A DNA stretch of 64,000 nt, taken from the NCBI GenBank assembly GCA_017622845.1, contig JAGAQJ010000031.1, forward strand, positions 99,703-163,702. The letters are read 5' to 3'. Below the pieces are notes generated by a model that saw only the letters and a list, made by a program, of their open reading frames with translations, was not told the origin of the DNA and did no database searches. Source of the DNA: Lachnospiraceae bacterium. GTDB taxonomy: Bacteria; Bacillota; Clostridia; Lachnospirales; Lachnospiraceae. A program made the position numbers and the translations under genes. The first letter of the stretch is position 1. Each line of letters starts with the position of its first letter. Shown here piece after piece: positions 63,023 to 64,000 of the stretch.

Positions 63023-63721
63023 TTAATCATTTACATGCCGGATTGCATCAAATGCGCCATTGAACAAATCCTTTAAGTCAGTCGTTGCATAATCACAGTT
63101 TTCTATTGATTTATCCAAAACCTTAAGAAGCTGTTCCTGAAGCTGTGCTTTTTGTTTGATTCCATCTGCTTTAGAAACGTTATTTTTCAAGTCATCATAC
63201 ATTTTCTCATAAAAACGCAGCAATTGCTGATTCGTCGTTTCTCTGCATTCCACAATCCTGCATAAAGCGCTTGCTTTCGTTTCTCCTGCATTGCCGCTAT
63301 CAGCTTCTACAGCATGTAATTCGGCAATCGTCTGATTCAGGTAATCCGTCTGTTTTGCAATCTGTTCAATCTGTCCCAGACAATAATTAATGGAATACTT
63401 GTCTTCTGTCACGTCATTTTCCGGTGTGCAAGATACTGCAGATAGATTGTCTGCTGTAAAATCCTCTGCAGCAGGGTTCTTGATTGTATCATTTTCTGCT
63501 GCAGGAATTTCTATCATCTGATTCGCTGTTTGCTGGTTCTCTATCATCTGTTCAGACATATCGTTATCCTCCAAAATATATTTCGGCGGACACGCAAGGC
63601 ATAGCGTATTTTGCGTCAGAAAGCGTGCCCTGCCTTGTTTTACCAATCTCTTAGCCCGTCTGGGATAAGTAGTTCCATATTCATTTCCATGTTCATCAAC
63701 TACAAGAATGTTTTTTGTCAT
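63023..63721 (-). CDS. Protein with RRXRR/PLMP-like N-terminal domain
   Basis: 232 residues. Residues about 4-45 (ILVVDEHGNEY, TTYPRRAKRLVKQGRARFL, LCLACPP) resemble the RRXRR/PLMP domain at the start of IscB, IsrB and related RNA-guided nuclease ancestors: a beta strand with VxDxxG, then PRRAxxLxxxGRAR. No RuvC or HNH motif follows. Residues 55-110 are low-complexity (Ala/Glu/Asn rich), and 115-232 form a helical, coiled-coil-like part (IEQIAKQTDYLNQTIAELHA). It is likely a Lachnospiraceae-specific protein; the function is unknown. The gene is alone, with a terminator. Confidence 0.75.
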   Translation of the reverse strand: MTKNILVVDEHGNEYGTTYPRRAKRLVKQGRARFLTQNTLCLACPPKYILEDNDMSEQMIENQQTANQMIEIPAAENDTIKNPAAEDFTADNLSAVSCTPENDVTEDKYSINYCLGQIEQIAKQTDYLNQTIAELHAVEADSGNAGETKASALCRIVECRETTNQQLLRFYEKMYDDLKNNVSKADGIKQKAQLQEQLLKVLDKSIENCDYATTDLKDLFNGAFDAIRHVND

Positions 63722-63860
63722 GGGTGTCTCCCCCTTGCTTGTTATGAAAGTATCTTATATTAAAAAGGTTTTCGTTTTTTGTCATGGGTGTCTTCCCCAA
63801 CCTTTACACTCAGTATAATATATTTTCCTCATTTGCGCAACGAACTTTTTCGTATTGTAT

Positions 63861-64000
63861 CTAGTACAACGAATAATAAGTTTCTGATACATTGACGCAG
63901 AATGATTGTTTCATATGCAAGGCGGAGGAATGAGGCGTAGCGGTGGCTACGTCGATTGACGACAACGCCGCAGATGAAAAATCAGACAAGTCAAAGTGGC
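63861..64000. mobile_element. MITE-like element, second copy (cut by window end)
   Basis: Begins CTAGTACAAC (63861-63870) as in the 22273-22444 copy, with CGCAGAAT at the same distance (35 bases) and the centre GGCGTAGC-GGTG-GCTACGTCGA. The right end lies outside the window. The two copies differ at many internal positions, but the palindromic pairing is kept. Confidence 0.6.

Overview
The window looks like a chromosomal segment of an anaerobic, endospore-forming Firmicute of class Clostridia, most likely family Lachnospiraceae. This is an inference from moderate AT-richness, GerW and YlbJ-like sporulation genes, the order radical-SAM TIGR03960 / TIGR03936 / RNase G / L21 / Prp, the two-subunit HisG-HisZ enzyme, the rpmB-asp23-dak2-recG order, and a GGGtGRT protein beside an Fe-S scaffold protein. 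Nearly all genes lie on the minus strand; only ylbJ, pta, rpmB and one lipoprotein gene are on the plus strand. I see no prophage, conjugation module, transposase, rRNA, tRNA, CRISPR array or T-box.

Layout: 1-4.5 kb, prp (cut by the window edge), rplU, rng and two radical-SAM partners. 4.5-10 kb, a GH25 lysozyme gene and hisB-hisD-hisG-hisZ behind a near-consensus promoter. 10-16 kb, recU, an RluA-type pseudouridine synthase, a membrane protein, an SDR, a YgiQ radical SAM protein and rsuA. 16-20 kb, a ylbJ / amidase / coiled-coil / coaD / rsmD cluster resembling Bacillus ylbHIJ. 20-24.4 kb, topoisomerase IV genes parE and parC, with palindromic elements between them. 24.9-31.7 kb, pta, then degV, recG, fakA-like dak2 and asp23, divergent from rpmB. 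31.7-36.2 kb, a J-domain coiled-coil protein, GerW and its DUF2953 partner, NUDIX, CheY and a CheX-like protein.

36.3-43.5 kb is an envelope and repair operon: ruvA-ruvB-zapA-U32 protease-SEDS/PBP fusion. 44-47.8 kb is a branched-chain amino acid operon, ilvB - two different ilvN-like genes - ilvC. 48-51 kb holds two lipoproteins, HdeD and YdcF proteins. 51.7-53.4 kb is the GGGtGRT/Fe-S scaffold pair. 53.7-56.1 kb holds a shortened GNAT, a hexapeptide acyltransferase, an HD hydrolase and a DMP19-like protein. 56.2-63.7 kb holds a long topoisomerase III, asd, argH and a protein whose N-terminus resembles the RRXRR/PLMP domain of IscB.

The most unexpected content is in the gaps. At least four families of palindromic or tandem elements recur: a MITE-like family with CTAGTACAAC ends (22273-22444 and 63861-end); a hairpin family whose stems differ between copies yet stay paired (24411-24495, 60113-60240, with fragments at 13065 and 16938); a GTAAYAGTTYAGCC box; and a 47-bp repeat that keeps one reading frame. 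Three 77-bp tandem units lie upstream of ruvA.
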